Assembly: GCA_964019135.1 (NCBI GenBank)
Contig: OZ025263.1
Coordinates: 23,063,639 to 23,127,638, forward strand
DNA length: 64,000 nucleotides
Source of the DNA: Arenicola marina
Taxonomy: Eukaryota > Annelida > Polychaeta > Arenicolidae
Reading direction: 5' to 3'
The notes below the pieces were generated by a model. It saw only the letters and a list, made by a program, of their open reading frames with translations, was not told the DNA's origin and searched no databases. This document shows, one piece after another, positions 24,040 through 34,920 of the stretch. Position 1 is the first letter of the stretch. Each line of letters opens with the position of its first letter. Position numbers and translations under genes: made by a program.

Positions 24040-24655
24040 ACCACAGCGCTACCACAGCCCTGTGATGGACCGCTGGTGTACCACAGCGCTGTGGTGGACC
24101 GCTGGTGATGGACTGTTGGTGTACCACAGCGCGGTGGTGGACCGCTGGTGTACCACAGCGCTGTGATGGACTGCTGGTGTACCACAGCGCGGTGGTGGAC
24201 TGCTGGTGTACCACAGCGCTGTGATAGACTGCTGGTGTACCACAGCGCTGTGATGCACTGCTGGTGTACCACAGCGCTGTGATGGACTGCTGGCGTACCA
24301 CAGCGCTGTGATGGACTGCTGGTGTACCACAGCGCTGTGATGGACTGCTGTTGTACCACAGCGCTGTGATGGACTGCTGGTGTACCACAGCCCTGTGATG
24401 GACTGTTGGTGTACCACAGCGCTGTGATGGACTGTTGGTGTACCACAGCGCTGTGATGGACTGTTGGTGTACCACAGCGCTGTGATGGACTGTTGGTGTA
24501 CCACAGCGCTGTGATGGACTGCTGGTGTACCACAGCGCTGTGATGGACTGTTGGTGTACCGCAGCGCTGTGATGGACTGTTGGTGTACCACAGCGCTGTG
24601 ATGGACTGTTGGTGTACCACAGCGCTGTGATGGACTGCTGGTGTACTACAGCGCT
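24040..24655. repeat. 29-bp minisatellite, about 21 units, with 12-bp palindrome
   Basis: The unit is GGTGTACCACAGCGCTGTGA followed by TGGACTGTT or TGGACTGCT. Each standard unit carries the perfect palindrome CACAGCGCTGTG. The 5' third contains variants (GCGGTGGTGGACCGCTGG) and one truncated unit. Three overlapping minus-strand frames of about 180-224 codons exist because the monomer lacks stops; they are not genes. Confidence 0.95.
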
Positions 24656-27014
24656 AGTCAAGTCAACGATAATAGTTTTTTACGTGAGAACTATTTTATG
24701 TGTTGCGGTGTATTTCTCGTTCATCCTCTCTCGGCGTCGCTCATCTACATAAGCTTACGGTAGATTGTACCGCTTTCAGCCAATCAGCGACTTTGCCCTT
24801 TCCCATTTCCGGTCATCTATCGAGCCAGGTGAACCTACATTTTTTTTTCTGGTTTCATTATCAATTATATTTTGATTCAGGGTTTTTACACTCAACACCG
24901 GGTTTGCTTCCCTGTTCCCCATCACACCAAGTTCGGGTTCGATTTAGCAGCGGACGGCATAAATACCTGTTTCATTGGCAGATATTTCCAAGGTAAATTA
25001 TGAAGCTTCAATGTATTATTGGCATCGTTAAAGATAGTGGGTGCTGAATAATATATATATATATATTTTTTACAAGAAGTATATTGATTTTGTACAAACG
25101 GATGCAGCATTCAATTATAAAGGCATACATTGACCGATCACGTGGCGTATCATGTGACGTACGCTGTGACGTATCACGTGACTTTACGTTCTCTCTCCGG
25201 GGAACACGTTGTTGTTGGTTTTGCAGCGGCTAACGTAGCTACCACCAGTGTGGGACTACTCCCATACATCAAGGTGTGCAAACACCAGCTCGTTAAGGTT
25301 CCGTTAAACTGTCTCTGTGTGTTCCAACATGTCTCCTGCCAAGAACAATTATATGTAGTTTCCCTTGTTCGCATGTCTCATACTAGTCAATCACAACATT
25401 GAGGCAATTAGCTGTCCACGGAAACATGACGTCACAAGTCCAGAGATGCTCTCACTCGACGCGTCTTTACCCGTTGTAGTACGCTGGATAGTCAATGAAA
25501 GTGTTCGTGCCACGAATTTGTCTGGCTCAAAGTTAACTTGGTAAGGGAACATAAACAAATAACAATTTGTTTTAATGGGAGTTTTCATTTTTTTATTCCA
25601 CGTTATCACTATAAACGCGTTCGTCAAAGTAGCAAAAGCGAGATCCGGCAGGTTTATTCCTGGGAGCATTGCATTTGAGCGTTATTGGAAAATTACCAAG
25701 GATGTCACAAGATTGACAGGTGATCTTTGATGCAGTGCGTAGACATCTGTGGTCGAGGGCGTGTATTATTTTTAAGGTTGAGTGCGTTTCGTTGAGTTCA
25801 AGCCAATGAGCAGAGAGAATAAGTCTCAAGATAAAAGCACATGCGTTTGTATTCCCCTTTGACGTCACTTTCCTCGCTCGCACAAGTTAAATTGGTAGGT
25901 GCGAAAACAAGCGGAAAAAGTATGCCCTCCTACTATTTGGGGCTTCACAGCTCGATAATATAAGAGTGAAAACACAGAAGATTAATATGAGCTAAAGTTG
26001 TTTTGGCGTGGCCCGAACACTTGAATGGGTTTTGGTTCAAGGCTTCCGGAATACAAGGGAGGGCCGTTGCAGTGACATGTTTGCCCCTTTTGTGTTGATG
26101 CAGATTTCGGAAACTCTAGAGATTTGCGTATGTTAACTCTGAAGTCGGATATCGCTCCCGTTTTAACTTTATATATATTATAAATAGGTACAATACCGCA
26201 CACAATTCAAAGGTGGATAAGATCCGATCAGACATATTGTGTCCAGCGTAAAATTAGTTTCTTCAGTTATTTTATGGGTGGGGAATATGGGGTAAGCATC
26301 TTTAACATTGTGAAATGTTCGCATTGTACAAGGAGGAAAACAGATTGATAATAATATCTGTGATGGAACAGATCTATATTCCCGGTTGTAACGGGGAGGG
26401 CGAGGACGATATTTCACTGCCGCGCCAGAACATTTGGAGATAATCCGCGCTTTTCGTCGAGATGGGCAGTTTACCTTCAACAAGCTACCACAACAGCAGA
26501 TGGGATACAAGGACCGAAAACCGAAGCTACTTTTTTCCCACATGAATGTTTTATGGAACCCGCAAGACGCACGTACCACCATACTCGCTTTGGTCTCGGC
26601 CCAGGGTAGCTGCAGACGCCATATTGTATTTTTATCTGCACTCGTTTTTTTAAAGCCATTTGATTGGCTGATAGATATGCTTCCGTATAGGAATACCATG
26701 GTAACGGGGTTGCCGCACGCGAGCACTGAATGTCGATAACCTTGTTTCACTTGGCGTACTTGGCTATATCAACATACGTGTTGATAGTGCTAAGGGGAAC
26801 AGCCGAAGGTTGTCTGGGTAGGTTTGGGGATCATTCGGGAAGGGACGAAATCTAACCTTTCGTCCATGTATTTTGATTCTTGTGTCATATTTCACACATG
26901 TGTCAGTGCAGTCCATCGAGAGTGATCGAGTAAGCGAAAGACAACGGCACACATCATATATATGTATAAATTATATATATATATATGAACTTGTAAATAT
27001 AGAGCGACAGAGGC
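24656..27014. other. Intergenic, no gene recognised
   Basis: No splice-supported coding sequence. A TA microsatellite lies at 25050-25065 and TA-rich sequence at 26955-26985. The longest frame (minus strand, 26178-26750, 190 codons) has no recognisable domain and is within chance expectation. Confidence 0.5.
25139..25182. promoter_or_regulatory. E-box / CRE motif cluster
   Basis: Within 45 bp are two CACGTG E-boxes (25139-25144, 25175-25180), one CATGTG and two TGACGT half-CREs. This resembles a bHLH-Zip/CREB binding cluster, but no adjacent gene start is visible. Confidence 0.25.
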
Positions 27015-27375
27015 GTGGAGAGGACTAGAGAAAAGCAGTGACGGTAGAGACAGGGAGAGAGAATAGTGACGGGTAAAGACAAAGTGACAGGTAAAGACAG
27101 GAAGAAAGAAAGCGTGACGGGTAAAAAACAGGGAGAGAAACAGACGGAGTGACTGGTAAAGACAAGAAGGGAAGAAGAGTGACGGGTAAAGACAGGGAGA
27201 GACAGAGTGATGGGTAAAGACAGGAGAAACAGAGTGATGGGCAAAGACAGGAAGAAAGAAAGCGTGACGGGTAAAAACAGGGAGAGAAACAGACGGAGTG
27301 ACTGGTAAAGACAAGAAGGGAAGAAGAGTGACGGGTAAAGACAGGGAGAGACAGAGTGATGGGTAAAGACACGGA
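27015..27375. repeat. Purine-rich tandem repeat (GTGACGGGTAAAGACAGG-type)
   Basis: Short units based on AGTGA(C/T)(G/A)GGTAAAGACAGGGAGAG. A 150-bp higher-order block is duplicated: GAAGAAAGAAAGCGTGACGG occurs at 27101 and again at 27251 with the same downstream series of variants. Confidence 0.88.
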
Positions 27376-28200
27376 GAGAGAAAGAGCGACGGACGGCGTG
27401 TCTGAGGGCTATGAGCGGCTAGAGAGAGTGGTGGAGCGATGGAGTCATTGGAGGAGAATGGTATCAACCCTTGACCTTTCGCTATTTATCACCTCGCTGT
27501 CGGGTTGTCTTGTTATAGGCGGCGCTAGTGGCTGCATGGGCCGGGCCTGGGCGGGCCGGGGCGGGCCAGACCCCAGATCTCCAGGTGTTGCACGATAAAC
27601 AATGCGATTGTCTTGGTAATCAACCGGCTCTGAACTCACATCAGCCATATCAAATACTGGAACACGAGCAGAGTTATAACCCACCCTGCGGGCAAACTTT
27701 GTGGGCTATATATGCATGGCGGTCAGTTTAGCAGCAGGTGCATGCTGGCTGCCCCCTATCGGTTCGATATCACGGTACGTCTTAATGCAGAATAAGAGTG
27801 GTAAACACAGACTCTGACTGTATAAACCCGGGGTATGATGAGTTTTGGGGCTGATGATGACGGGGTGAGCATGCCTGCCAATGTCTGGAGGGCTTTGAGG
27901 CGGGTCGCCATTTTCTCCTTGACTGCCAGCGTGTTTACGGCAAACCAATCTCAGCGGTCACAGCGTGTGTCCTCCAAGCGGTAGGCGGCGCTAGTGTCTA
28001 TAAATACGGTATCGGGGGCTGATCTGGAGTCAGCGCATGGTATGGCTAAGGGGTAGGGCTGGGATGGGTCGGGGTAGATGTGGGTTGCCGGGTCGGGTGA
28101 TACTACGAGGGGGGTTGAGGGTGGGGTAGGGGGATGGATGTATCCGTCATGCCTCTGACTATACACCTCAGCGCGCCCACAAACAACTGTTTCTTACATT
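27376..28200. other. Intergenic, no gene recognised
   Basis: The motif GGCGGCGCTAGTG appears at about 27520 and 27985, and a GC-rich GGGCCGGGC stretch lies at 27540-27570. No coding region is supported. Confidence 0.5.
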
Positions 28201-28480
28201 GTATCTTAGCCTCTTAATGGTCCCTCTTTCTCTGTGATGTTTGTTCTGTGTCTGCCTCTCTATCTGTTTCTATATCATATCATCTTTGTGTCTATCTCTC
28301 TGCCTATGTTATCTTTCTGTCTCTAGCTCTATCACTGATTCTCTGACCGTTCTGTCTCTCACTCTCTTCATAATCTTCCTCCTTCCATCTCATTGCGGTC
28401 TCTGTACGTTGTCTCCCTCTCCCCGTCTCTCTCTTTCTCTCTACTACATCTCTCACCAGAGTCTCTCGTACACACACGTT
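28201..28480. repeat. Pyrimidine (CT) low-complexity tract
   Basis: TCTCTCTG/TGTGTCT-rich sequence on the + strand. It yields a Leu/Ser/Cys-rich frame with no sign of being a gene. Confidence 0.6.
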
Positions 28481-30004
28481 CAGTAGGTATACTTGATTTG
28501 CCGCTTTAGCTGTCTGGAGGATTCAGATATTGTAGAGAGACTTGGAAACAAACGGTGGGGGGGGGGGGTGGAGGGGGGGGGGGAGCTCACGCACCCTGGA
28601 TGCGTTTCAATCCAGAGGGGAGAGCGTGTCGACTGCTATCGCTATATCTGCCATATTTCCTCTTTCTTTTATTCTCCAATGGATGCATTTCAATGCTCGA
28701 TCCTGTATGAATCCTGTATAACTAGCTTCATCTGCTTCCCTCCTTGTATAAATACATGTGTATAACTAACTGTATAGATGAATCCGCCACTTTTTCTCTC
28801 TCTTTCCCCATACCTCTTGACCCCACCCTAATGTATCACTCATAATTATATATACTATACGCACGGTCCACATCAGTGACTTGTATAGCTGATGTATATG
28901 TAGCTAATGATCGCTCACTCACATATCCTTCGCCTCTCCGGACCCCTGCCCCGCCCCACACCATGAGGCTCTCACGCTGTGATCACGCCGCCCGCAATAT
29001 ACCCCCTCGGACCCACTGGCGCCGTCAAGCGGTCGGCTTACCCACCCCCCCCCCCCACCCCACCCCCGGCCCAGACCCTGCTGGTAGGTCGTCCATCTAT
29101 CGTGGTTGTCATTGGTGAAGGTGCCTGTGATTAATGTTCCTATAGCACGGTTATATCCTGTTGTAAATGGAAACACAGTATTTGTTCAAAAGCTGGTGTC
29201 ATTCAATACATCATCCGTCATTGATCTGTCGACGAATCTAACTTGGCATCGATGTTTCATTATAAAACGATACGTCTGTCACAATTTAAATATGACATAT
29301 GACCAATGCATAACAGATAAAGCATTCACTGACCAAAACTGTGTTTGCAAATATGTTGTCAGTGGATTCCAGATATAGCCTCTGTCGTCGCCTGTCACAA
29401 AACGCCTTTGGGATAAACAGAAACTTCGCCGACGCGACCTATTTGTTAGCTTTTGAACCCGAATTATTCTGACCTGGCCTGACCTGACCTGATATTATAT
29501 GATGTGTGTTTTCATCAGGCGCCGATTTTGAAAGCAGGGCTGGAGTTCCACTTCTCGTAGGTTCGAAACTATTACGACAGGAGTGGTGAAAAGAAGGGGG
29601 TCCAGAAAAAAACAAAAATGGCGGGGGGGGGGGGGGGGGGTGGGGGTTGAGGAGCGGTACAACAGATGGCGCACATTTAACATGCAAAAATGCGTTCTCG
29701 CTTGACGGGTCCCCTACCCTAATTGATCCACCACTGTATAGGTGGTGGGTCAGGACGAGGGATGACGTATGATGGGTGGCCGTGACTATAGTATCCATTG
29801 TCACGATGGTGGCTTACTTCTTAAGCGGCATGCTTGGATAGCAGGACTGATATGTAGCCTATGTCATATTGCATCTACCGCCAGATCACATTTTCTTGCC
29901 TCAGAATGCATCCCTTCGTCTTTCAGTTGGCCCAGTTTATCCCTTTTCTAGTACAAAAGCGGTCTGAAATCCTAATATATCATCTCTTTGTGTTTATTTA
30001 GCAG
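28481..30004. other. Region upstream of the two-exon gene
   Basis: G-runs lie at 28557-28582 and 29624-29646, a C-run at 29046-29056 and a short CCTGACCTGA repeat at 29470-29490. The first exon(s) of the next gene may lie here, but none could be placed with confidence. The acceptor TGTTTATTTAGCAG ends at 30004. Confidence 0.4.
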
Positions 30005-31032
30005 TAACGAACGACCCCTAGCGGCGATGTCAGGTCCGTTGGATGGCGGACGCGGGGGTGCTGCGGGAGAACTGCTGACTCTACCACCGCACGAGAGGCC
30101 TCGCTACGATAAGGTGCAGCACGCCGAGAGGATAGCGCGAGGCAGGAGCTACGCCTCCATCATGGTGGCCAGTCAGGAGACTATGCTGCAGAACCTCAGG
30201 TGGGCTGGATGGGGGGCTGGAGCGGGGGGCGGGGGGGAGGGGTTGGGAGGGGGGCCGAAGCTACGCCTCCATCATGGTGGCCAGTCAGGGGACTATGCTG
30301 CAGAACCTCAGTTGGGCTGGAGCGGGGGCTGGAGGGGGTGACTGGATTGGGGGCTGGATCCGGGGCTAAAGCGGGAGCTGGAGTAAGGGCTAAAGCTGGG
30401 GCTGGAGTTAGGACTGGATCGGGGGCTGGAGTGAGGGCTGGAGGCGGGGCCTGGAGCGGGGGCGGAAGCGGGGGCTGGAGCGGGGGTTGGGGCGAAGGGG
30501 TGGGGCGAGGGCTAGAGCGGGGGCTGGCGCGGGTCGTGGAGCGGGGGTTGGGGCGAGGGGTGGAGCGAGGGCTAGAATGGGGGCTGGCGCGCGTCCTGGA
30601 GCGGGGGTTGGGGCGAGGGTGGAGCGAGGGCTAGAGTGGGGGCTGGAGCGGGGGCTGTTGGGGGGGGGGGGGGCGGTGGGGGCGCTGGAGTGGGAGGGGA
30701 GTTTTCAGAGTGTAGTCCGAGAATTGACATAAATACTCGGATAATTTAAACCCTTACGTATGATATATGACACTGGTGGATCAAGGGCAACCTTTTGTGA
30801 TTCTCTTCTTTTATGGCGTGTACCCCTTACGGTATTGGGATTTACCGGCGTAAAAGTAGACTTATTTAGTGATTCAATGGACAAATAGATCACATCTTAA
30901 ACATGTAGATTTTATTTAAGAAGCCTATTTCCATGTTCTACTTTCAGGTACATGCGCACACAGATGAAGAAGGACGCCGTCCAATTGAAGAAGCTACAGG
31001 GCGAAATGAACGCCATACACCCGAGGGATTAA
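30005..31032 (+). CDS. Small two-exon gene (3' part), Lys/Gln-rich helical tail
   Basis: Not recognised. Exon 30005-30199 follows TTTATTTAGCAG and ends CTCAG|GTGGGC. Exon 30948-31032 follows CTACTTTCAG and ends in TAA. Both junctions keep one frame (phase 2). From the Met at 30027 the product is 85 residues: a Gly-rich start (MSGPLDGGRGGAAGELL), a charged segment (ERPRYDKVQHAERIARGRSY), then ASIMVASQETMLQNLRYMRT and QMKKDAVQLKKLQGEMN, which look helical and possibly coiled-coil. The frame is open upstream of that Met (SNERPLAA), so earlier exons may exist. An AATAAA at 32158 with GT-rich sequence after it would give a 3' UTR of about 1.1 kb. Function unknown. Confidence 0.6.
30200..30690. repeat. 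G-rich intronic minisatellite (GGGGGCTGGAGC-type)
   Basis: Tandem GGGGCTGGAGCGGGGGCTGG-type units of about 12-14 bp, with a longer sub-repeat (GTTGGGGCGAGGGGTGGAGC and relatives) at 30480-30640. It fills the first half of the intron of the two-exon gene and starts directly at the splice donor. Confidence 0.88.
30259..30311 (+). pseudogene. Duplicated partial exon without donor
   Basis: Copies the last 53 bp of the upstream exon (30147-30199) at an offset of 112 bp with a single visible substitution (GAG to GGG, Glu to Gly). The donor CAG|GTGGGC has become CAG|TTGGGC, so the copy lacks a usable 5' splice site and should be skipped. The flanking GGGCTGGA sequence is duplicated with it. Confidence 0.85.
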
Positions 31033-32157
31033 CCACGGCAGTCACGTGATGGCTAACTGTTTGAAAATGGTCACGTGACGGCCGGAGACGCCGAGCCGTT
31101 GACAAACAAATGGCGGCGCCCATTCCTCGTCTTGGTGTAGGAGTCCTGAATGTGTGTTTGCGGTGGAACCTGAGTGTCGCACCGTGAAAGCGGGGAAATG
31201 TAACCACCTGAGGAAACGAGGAGGGGGAAGTTTTCTGTCTTCGTCTGGTGACCCGCTCAGACCCTTCCGTGTTGAGCGTGCTGTGTTAGCAGTTGGGCGA
31301 GAAGTCTAGGCCACACGCAAGGGCGGATCCGTCTGCCGGTGTTTTTTGTTTACAATATTATTTTTGTTCTTCACTAAATTAATCATACATTTTGCATAAA
31401 AAACAAATTCCGAAATATGTCCAAAATATCAATCTTCAATAAGTAATCGTGCGGTAAAAAAGTATGTCTCCTTGTTACAGCTCACGAAGTAGATTACTGT
31501 AGGAAATGGTAGGTGTGAGTAATACGTGAGCTATGCTTCAGCAATCGTTCGTCCCAACATGAAAAAAAACGACGGATAAAAGCCTTGAATACTATTTGAG
31601 CACCAGTAACGACGAGCCAGAGAGATGCCGTTATGATAACATTCGCATGGGTTCATTTATTATACTGGCTCAGTTTGACTTAGAAGCAAAGCTCCTTCAG
31701 TTTTCCTGCCTTATCGTCCCGTGCTATGGCAAACGCTTTGACGATATACCTAAAATGCGCAAAATATATTTTGTTAATTAAATGGCCAGCTATAAATCTT
31801 CAAGCGTTTGGAGTTAGCGTTCAGTTGCCCACATTCATAACGTTGCCGTTCATGTCTCATGCCCATGACAACAACATGTTTTTGTTATATTCCTACTTAT
31901 CGAGAATTAAGTATTTATTTCTTATATCCAATGTATATCTACCGATCAGTGAATCCTATTTTTGTACTTTTTGTGTTTATATCTGATGTGAGAGTGACGT
32001 GGCGTAATATTGGAAAAGTATTGTCAGCATTTCTTGGGAAATATTCCAACGTCGTTTGAAATAAGTAATGGCGTGTTTCGTTGTCGCCTCTGGTGGCACA
32101 TATTTCTTCGATAGTAATCGGGATGGAGATAATATATGTAAAGCTATTTACAGACCA

Positions 32158-32163
32158 AATAAA
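32158..32163 (+). promoter_or_regulatory. Candidate polyadenylation signal
   Basis: AATAAA followed within 15-40 bp by GT-rich sequence (GTGACGTGTGTTATGTGTTA), the usual arrangement of a cleavage site. It may serve the gene ending at 31032. The stretch from 31033 to here would then be 3' UTR and holds no other gene. Confidence 0.4.
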
Positions 32164-33043
32164 TAGAATAGAATGTGACGTGTGTTATGTGTTATGTGGG
32201 GGGCAGCCCCCCCCCCCCTCCCCCTCCTCCCACCGCCACTGACCCCCTCTCCTCCCTCATCCAACTCATTTCACTAGACCGCCCACCGTACTTAAGACTT
32301 GTTATGATATAATGACTGTCAACCCAATCACTAACAATACACAGGACATGATCTTTATATAGAGGTTTAGTATCTAGCTCGTATTAAACTATTTGAACTA
32401 TCATGTTAAATGCATAATAGACAGATCCAGGCTGTCAATCGTTCATTGATGTCACTGTTGCTGTTATCCAATGATGTGGTGCAAACAGGTATTCCACGTG
32501 CGTTATGTCGGACAAACAAGTCGGACAAACAAAGCAGCATATTACTTTGTTGTCAGTTTCAGAGATGAGTACTTCTAACTTGTACCGACCATCAGCTATG
32601 ATTGTCACTTTCATACTCACGATCAACGAAAAAGGACTCAAGCGTGTGCGAGGCTTAGATCTGAGTGTGGACACTTCTATTACTACGGAAAGTAAAAGGC
32701 GATGTATGGTCTAATTGTTATATAAGACGTTAGACAACAGAAGGCTCCAAGTTCCAACATCAATAGGCACTAGCCCAGTAGAAGTTCATTTCCTTTATTT
32801 GGTACAAACTACATCTATTCGAAATGACACGATGAATGAGAACATAACAATAGTTGTCTATTAATATTATAAAATATTTCGAATTTCTCAATAGAACAGT
32901 GTTAAATGTCAACTTAGCGGGATCAAGACAAATGATAGTCTGCTTTACAACCCACCGCTACGTGGCGCGCTAACTCCTATTGAAGCCCGCGTAGGTAAGG
33001 CTGTGGAGCATTAATACATTGCCATGAATCCCCTTATCAACAG
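32164..33043. other. Intergenic, nothing recognised
   Basis: A C-rich run lies at 32205-32240. A direct doublet GTCGGACAAACAA lies near 32505-32530. No gene is supported. Confidence 0.5.
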
Positions 33044-33185
33044 TCCAGCACGTTACGTAAACACGTCCGGACGCCAGCGCGTCTTGGAGCTCTCCTGTGT
33101 GGAGGTAAATGGACGTCCTGACGTCTGGACGTATCTGCGTCTTCGCCAAAACCATCAAGTTTTCACGTCCGGCGCCGGGACGTCA
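33044..33185 (+). repeat. Inverted-repeat family, left copy
   Basis: Starts CCAGCACGTTACG and carries repeated ACGTC(C/T)GGACG half-palindromes. It matches the reverse complement of 38848-38993 over its whole length with scattered differences. Shared blocks include ACACGTCCGGACGCCAGCGC, GTGGAGGTAAATGGACG and ACGTCTGGACGTAT. Both copies happen to be open in one frame (reading ARYVNTSGRQR, VEVNGRP, VWTY), so an old coding origin is not excluded. Confidence 0.75.
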
Positions 33186-33260
33186 GTGGGACAAGCCGAC
33201 AACAGACATGTGTAAGGCGTCGTTTATTATGGCGTTCTTGAGCTTAGCGTCCCCAAATTT

Positions 33261-34270
33261 GACCCCCGATCCCATTCCCACACACTGAGGCGCCGGGAAG
33301 ATAAAGAACCTAACGATCGTCAGACAGATCATGGAATTGTCTCCATGATCTGTCTGACGATTTGACCCCCGATCCCATTCCCAAACACTGAGGCGCCGGG
33401 AAGATAAAGAACCTAACGATCGTCAGACAGATCATGGAATTGTCTCCATGATCTGTCTGACGATTTGACCCCCGATCCCATTCCCACACACTGATAGGCC
33501 GGGAAGATAAAGAACCTAACGATCGTCAGACAGATCATGGAATTGTCTCCATGATCTGTCTGACGATTTGACCCCCGATCCCATTCCCACACACTGAGGC
33601 GCCGGGAAGATAAAGAACCTAACGATCGTCAGACAGATCATGGAATTGTCTCCATGATCTGTCTGACGATTTGACCCCCGATCCCATTCCCACACACTGA
33701 GGCGCCGGGAAGATAAAGAACCTAACGATCGTCAGACAGATCATGGAATTGTCTCCATGATCTGTCTGACGATTTGACCCCCGATCCCATTCCCACACAC
33801 TGAGGCGCCGGGAAGATAAAGAACCTAACGATCGTCAGACAGATCATGGAATTGTCTCCATGATCTGTCTGACGATTTGACCCCCGATCCCATTCCCACA
33901 CACTGAGGCGCCGGGAAGATAAAGAACCTAACGATCGTCAGACAGATCATGGAATTGTCTCCATGATCTGTCTGACGATTTGACCCCCGATCCCATTCCC
34001 ACACACTGAGGCGCCGGGAAGATAAAGAACCTAACGATCGTCAGACAGATCATGGAATTGTCTCCATGATCTGTCTGACGATTTGACCCCCGATCCCATT
34101 CCCACACACTGAGGCGCCGGGAAGATAAAGAACCTAACGATCGTCAGACAGATCATGGAATTGTCTCCATGATCTGTCTGACGATTTGACCCCCGATCCC
34201 ATTCCCACACACTGAGGCGCCGGGAAGATAAAGAACCTAACGATCGTCAGACAGATCATGGAATTGTCTG
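33261..34270. repeat. 103-bp satellite with 18-bp perfect hairpin, ~10 units
   Basis: The anchor GACCCCCGATCCCATTCCC recurs exactly every 103 bp (33261, 33364, 33467 and on). Each unit contains CGTCAGACAGATCATGGA, a 6-base loop ATTGTC, and the exact reverse complement TCCATGATCTGTCTGACG. Units are almost identical: two visible variants are CCCAAACACTG in the second and CTGATAGGCC in the third. The last unit stops inside the loop and passes into unique sequence. Copies are far more alike than in the other arrays. Confidence 0.97.
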
Positions 34271-34399
34271 CGAAACACATAATTGTCCGTTTTCTATTTC
34301 ATTGGCCAATAAGAAATTAACCCGTTCATCGAATAACAAAAGGTTTGCTCTCCACCCTCTCCACCCCCGGCATTAATTTTATGGACTCCTCGCCCCCCA

Positions 34400-34920
34400 C
34401 CCCCGTCCCTCGGCCACCGACACCCACCAGGCTCCTTCACTCCTGCCCGCCGCCCCCCGCCCCGCAACACCCACAAGACTCCTGCACTACTGCCCCACCC
34501 CCGCCTACCGACACCCAATAGGCTGCTTTAACCCTGCCCCCTCCACCGCCGCTGCCCACCGACACCACCAGAAGCCTGCACCCTCCTCCCAACACCCACC
34601 AGACTCATGCTCTCCCCCCCCCCCCCCACCGACACCACCTGTCTAATGTTCGCCCGCTCCGTCCCCACCCCCCTCACGTCACCCATCAGACTCATGCTAT
34701 CCTGTTCCGCCTCCCCCGACTACCGGCACCACCATTCCTGCCCCCCCTCCCAACACCCGCCAGACTTATGCTCCCCCCCCCTCCCCCCCCCCCACGTCCT
34801 AAATCCCACCAGACTCTCCTGGTCCCTGGCTCCCCCGTCCTAACATGCACCAGACTCATGCTCTCCTGGCCCCTGCCCTCCAGCCCCCCCCCCCCCGCCC
34901 CCCCCCCCACCCAGTCCAAA
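34400..34920. repeat. Degenerate C-rich minisatellite (~40-50 bp unit)
   Basis: The repeated phrase CACCCACCAGACTCATGCTC and variants (ACACCCACAAGACTCCTGC, ACACCCAATAGGCTGC) recurs about every 40-50 bp, separated by C runs. Degenerate and not coding. Confidence 0.7.

Noticed and set aside
23987-24661. Three minus-strand frames of 180-224 codons
   Set aside because: Generated by the stop-free 29-bp repeat.
26178-26750. 190-residue minus-strand frame
   Set aside because: No recognisable domain, no splice or polyadenylation context, and a length expected by chance in a window this size.
33024-33215. Possible protein shared with 38759-39001 (ARYVNTSGRQR...)
   Set aside because: Both copies are open, but the similarity is at DNA level and dominated by ACGTC half-palindromes. 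There is no start, splice or domain support. Kept as an inverted repeat.
33261-34270. CRISPR-like array
   Set aside because: There are no unique spacers. The whole 103-bp unit is repeated and the context is eukaryotic.
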